Positions 62,655 to 64,000 of a stretch of 64,000 nt of DNA are shown here, one piece after another. The notes beneath the pieces were generated by a model. That model was not told the origin of the DNA. It made no database searches and saw only the letters and a program-made list of their open reading frames with translations. The stretch is from Bacteroidia bacterium (GTDB taxonomy: Bacteria; Bacteroidota; Bacteroidia; Flavobacteriales; Flavobacteriaceae). Both the position numbers and the translations under genes were made by a program. Positions within the stretch are counted from its first letter, which is position 1. Each line of letters starts with the position of its first letter. The stretch spans positions 17,885 to 81,884 of the forward strand of contig JAUIKY010000010.1 of NCBI GenBank assembly GCA_030430535.1. Direction: 5' to 3'.

Positions 62655-63386
62655 ATGAATTCGCAGCACCATTTTAAATTTTCAACAGGGGTAGTGGCCT
62701 ATCCCATTTTTTTTGTGCTTACTATTTGGCTGGTATTTTGGTTCGAAGTGCGTTTCGGGTATAACTTCAGTAAATACGGGGTTTATCCACAAACTTTCAA
62801 AGGACTTCGGGGCATAGTGCTTAGCCCTTTTATCCATGGTAGTATCCAACATATTTATCATAATACCATACCGTTGTTTGTGCTTTCGGCGGCATTGTTT
62901 TATTTCTACCGAAAGATTGCGTGGAAAATTATAGTTTATGGTATTTTAGTCTCCGGTTTTCTAACTTGGTGCATAGGACGGTCGTCTTACCATATTGGGG
63001 CTAGCGGACTCATTTATGTTTTGGTGAGTTTTACCTTTTTTAAAGGTGTTTTTGCAAAGCATTTTAGGCTTATTGCTTTATCGTTGTTAGTCGTGTTTCT
63101 CTACGGAAGCATGATTTGGTACACCATGCCCATAGAAGAAGGTATTTCGTGGGAAGGCCATTTGGGAGGTTTGATAACTGGACTATTGTTTGCCATTTTT
63201 TTTAGAAAACAAATTGCAAAACCCCAAAAGTATGAATGGGAGGAAGATACCTTTAATGAGGATGATGATCCGTTTTTAAAACATTTTGATGAAGATGGAA
63301 ACTTTATCGAACTCAACGAAGAATCCACGGAAGAAGAACCATCTAAAGTAAATTATATTTTTAAGAAGAAGGAGCAGTCTGATTAA
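62655..63386 (+). CDS. Rhomboid family intramembrane serine protease
   Basis: About 243 residues with six predicted membrane segments. The catalytic Ser is in YHIGASGLIYVLVSF (GASG), and the His is in GHLGGLITGLLFAIF, after the start of the last segment. The ATG at 62655 (MNSQHHFKF) is preferred over the frame's earlier start at 62559. A TATCTTTA box at 62642-62649 would place the transcript start at about 62655, so the mRNA may be leaderless; this is not settled. The C-terminus is acidic. It converges with the rlmB-like gene and shares TTAA with its stop. Confidence 0.9.
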   Translation: MNSQHHFKFSTGVVAYPIFFVLTIWLVFWFEVRFGYNFSKYGVYPQTFKGLRGIVLSPFIHGSIQHIYHNTIPLFVLSAALFYFYRKIAWKIIVYGILVSGFLTWCIGRSSYHIGASGLIYVLVSFTFFKGVFAKHFRLIALSLLVVFLYGSMIWYTMPIEEGISWEGHLGGLITGLLFAIFFRKQIAKPQKYEWEEDTFNEDDDPFLKHFDEDGNFIELNEESTEEEPSKVNYIFKKKEQSD

Positions 63387-64000
63387 CGGCGTTGCCTAAC
63401 CACTTCGTATAAAAAGGCGCCACAGGCCACCGATACGTTCAACGATTCAATTTCGCCCAATAAGGGGAGTTTTGCTTTAGCATCAACCACTTTTAAGGTT
63501 GATGGGTTGATGCCCCTAGCTTCTGACCCCATAATGATGGCACTTGGTTCGGTAAATGAGATATCGTAAAGTGTATCGTTTGTTTTTTCGGTTGCGGCAA
63601 TCACTTTTATGCCCGATGCTTGCATGTAAAACACGGCATCTTTAATATGGTCTACCTTGCAAATAGGCACTCTAAATACTGCTCCTGCACTCGTTTTAAT
63701 AGTGTCGCCATTAATAGGGGCTGCGCCCTTTTTTTGTATGATGATACCGTCAACACCGGTGCATTCTGCTGTGCGGAAAATGGCGCCAAAATTACGAACG
63801 TCGCTTAATTGATCTAATAACAAAAACAAAGGTGTCTTGCCCGACTCAATAACCTGTAACACCAATTCTTCCATGTCATAAAAAGCAATGGGGGAAATTT
63901 GGGCCACTGCGCCTTGATGGTTACCTTTTGTTAGCTTGTTGAGTTTTTCAACAGGCACATAAGATTTATTTAAAGACTGTTGGTTGATTAGTGATTCCAG
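63383..64000 (-). CDS. rlmB: TrmH/RlmB-type 23S rRNA 2'-O-methyltransferase (5' end cut off)
   Basis: The window keeps the C-terminal ~205 residues of a SpoU-family methyltransferase. The frame is open to base 64000; GTG at 63958 is an internal Val codon and not a start. Motifs are LLLDQLSDVRNFGAIFRTAE, IIMGSEARGI and IESLNVSVACGAFLYE, which form the knotted SAM site. RlmB methylates G2251 of 23S rRNA in E. coli; exact target here is inferred. Confidence 0.9.
   Translation of the reverse strand: MESLINQQSLNKSYVPVEKLNKLTKGNHQGAVAQISPIAFYDMEELVLQVIESGKTPLFLLLDQLSDVRNFGAIFRTAECTGVDGIIIQKKGAAPINGDTIKTSAGAVFRVPICKVDHIKDAVFYMQASGIKVIAATEKTNDTLYDISFTEPSAIIMGSEARGINPSTLKVVDAKAKLPLLGEIESLNVSVACGAFLYEVVRQRR

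Noticed and set aside
1..64000. CRISPR array, restriction-modification or toxin-antitoxin systems
   Set aside because: No regularly spaced repeats with unique spacers were seen, and no gene matched a defence family. NUC1 and RadC-like genes are not enough to call a defence locus.

Overview
The window looks like a chromosomal segment of a marine Flavobacteriaceae bacterium (Bacteroidota). The evidence is a low G+C content, Bacteroidota-type -7 promoter boxes (TAnnTTTG) in front of many genes, weak Shine-Dalgarno signals, core type IX secretion/gliding genes (gldJ, porU, porV), type IX C-terminal sorting domains on secreted proteins, and a flavobacterial gene order around porV, cdd and pdhA. 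The assignment rests on recognising protein families by eye. No database search was possible.

Region 1 (1-4071) is accessory. It has the end of a GH10 xylanase, a GH5 lipoprotein and a GH51 arabinofuranosidase, which together suggest arabinoxylan breakdown. A gene-poor 0.7 kb follows. It holds the last 27 codons of a tyrosine integrase, two copies of a tRNA T-arm/3'-end-like repeat and a tRNA-type terminator, so it looks like the scar of an integrative element that may have carried the xylan cluster.

Region 2 (4072-19048) has a PAS-LuxR regulator, murF, the gldJ / porU-porV block, cdd, pyruvate dehydrogenase E1-alpha and E2 (E1-beta is absent here), an M28 peptidase and an SDR enzyme. Region 3 (19054-34806) has housekeeping and envelope genes: SprT-like, manC, DUF389, an Mla-type ABC pair, a PafA-like phosphatase with a NUC1 nuclease, GT2 and methyltransferase, a LamG/T9SS protein, a FabH-like ketosynthase, gcvP and a UbiA-like membrane protein. 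Region 4 (34803-51483) has an ECF sigma factor with a zinc-binding anti-sigma candidate, a Tat-exported aldo/keto reductase, an M3 peptidase, purK-purE, a hypoxanthine phosphoribosyltransferase-adenylate kinase fusion, obg, a K+ channel, a HAD nucleotidase, a polysaccharide deacetylase, radC, a dienelactone hydrolase, mpl and a TPR protein. Region 5 (51535-64000) has a giant alpha-2-macroglobulin, a lipoprotein with an M64 peptidase, an SDR, a DUF4136 lipoprotein, rarA, a rhomboid protease and the 3' part of an rlmB-like methyltransferase.

The most unusual signals are short dispersed palindromic repeats (core like CTTCGACTnCGCTCAG). They occupy intergenic gaps and also appear to have been inserted in frame into coding genes, four times in the alpha-2-macroglobulin gene and once in the M3 peptidase. 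Other points of note are a permuted SusC-plug-like segment inside the alpha-2-macroglobulin, the HPRT-Adk fusion with a possible internal start, a candidate ~78-nt small RNA between the M3 peptidase gene and purE, and a gldJ terminator hairpin that decides the murF start.
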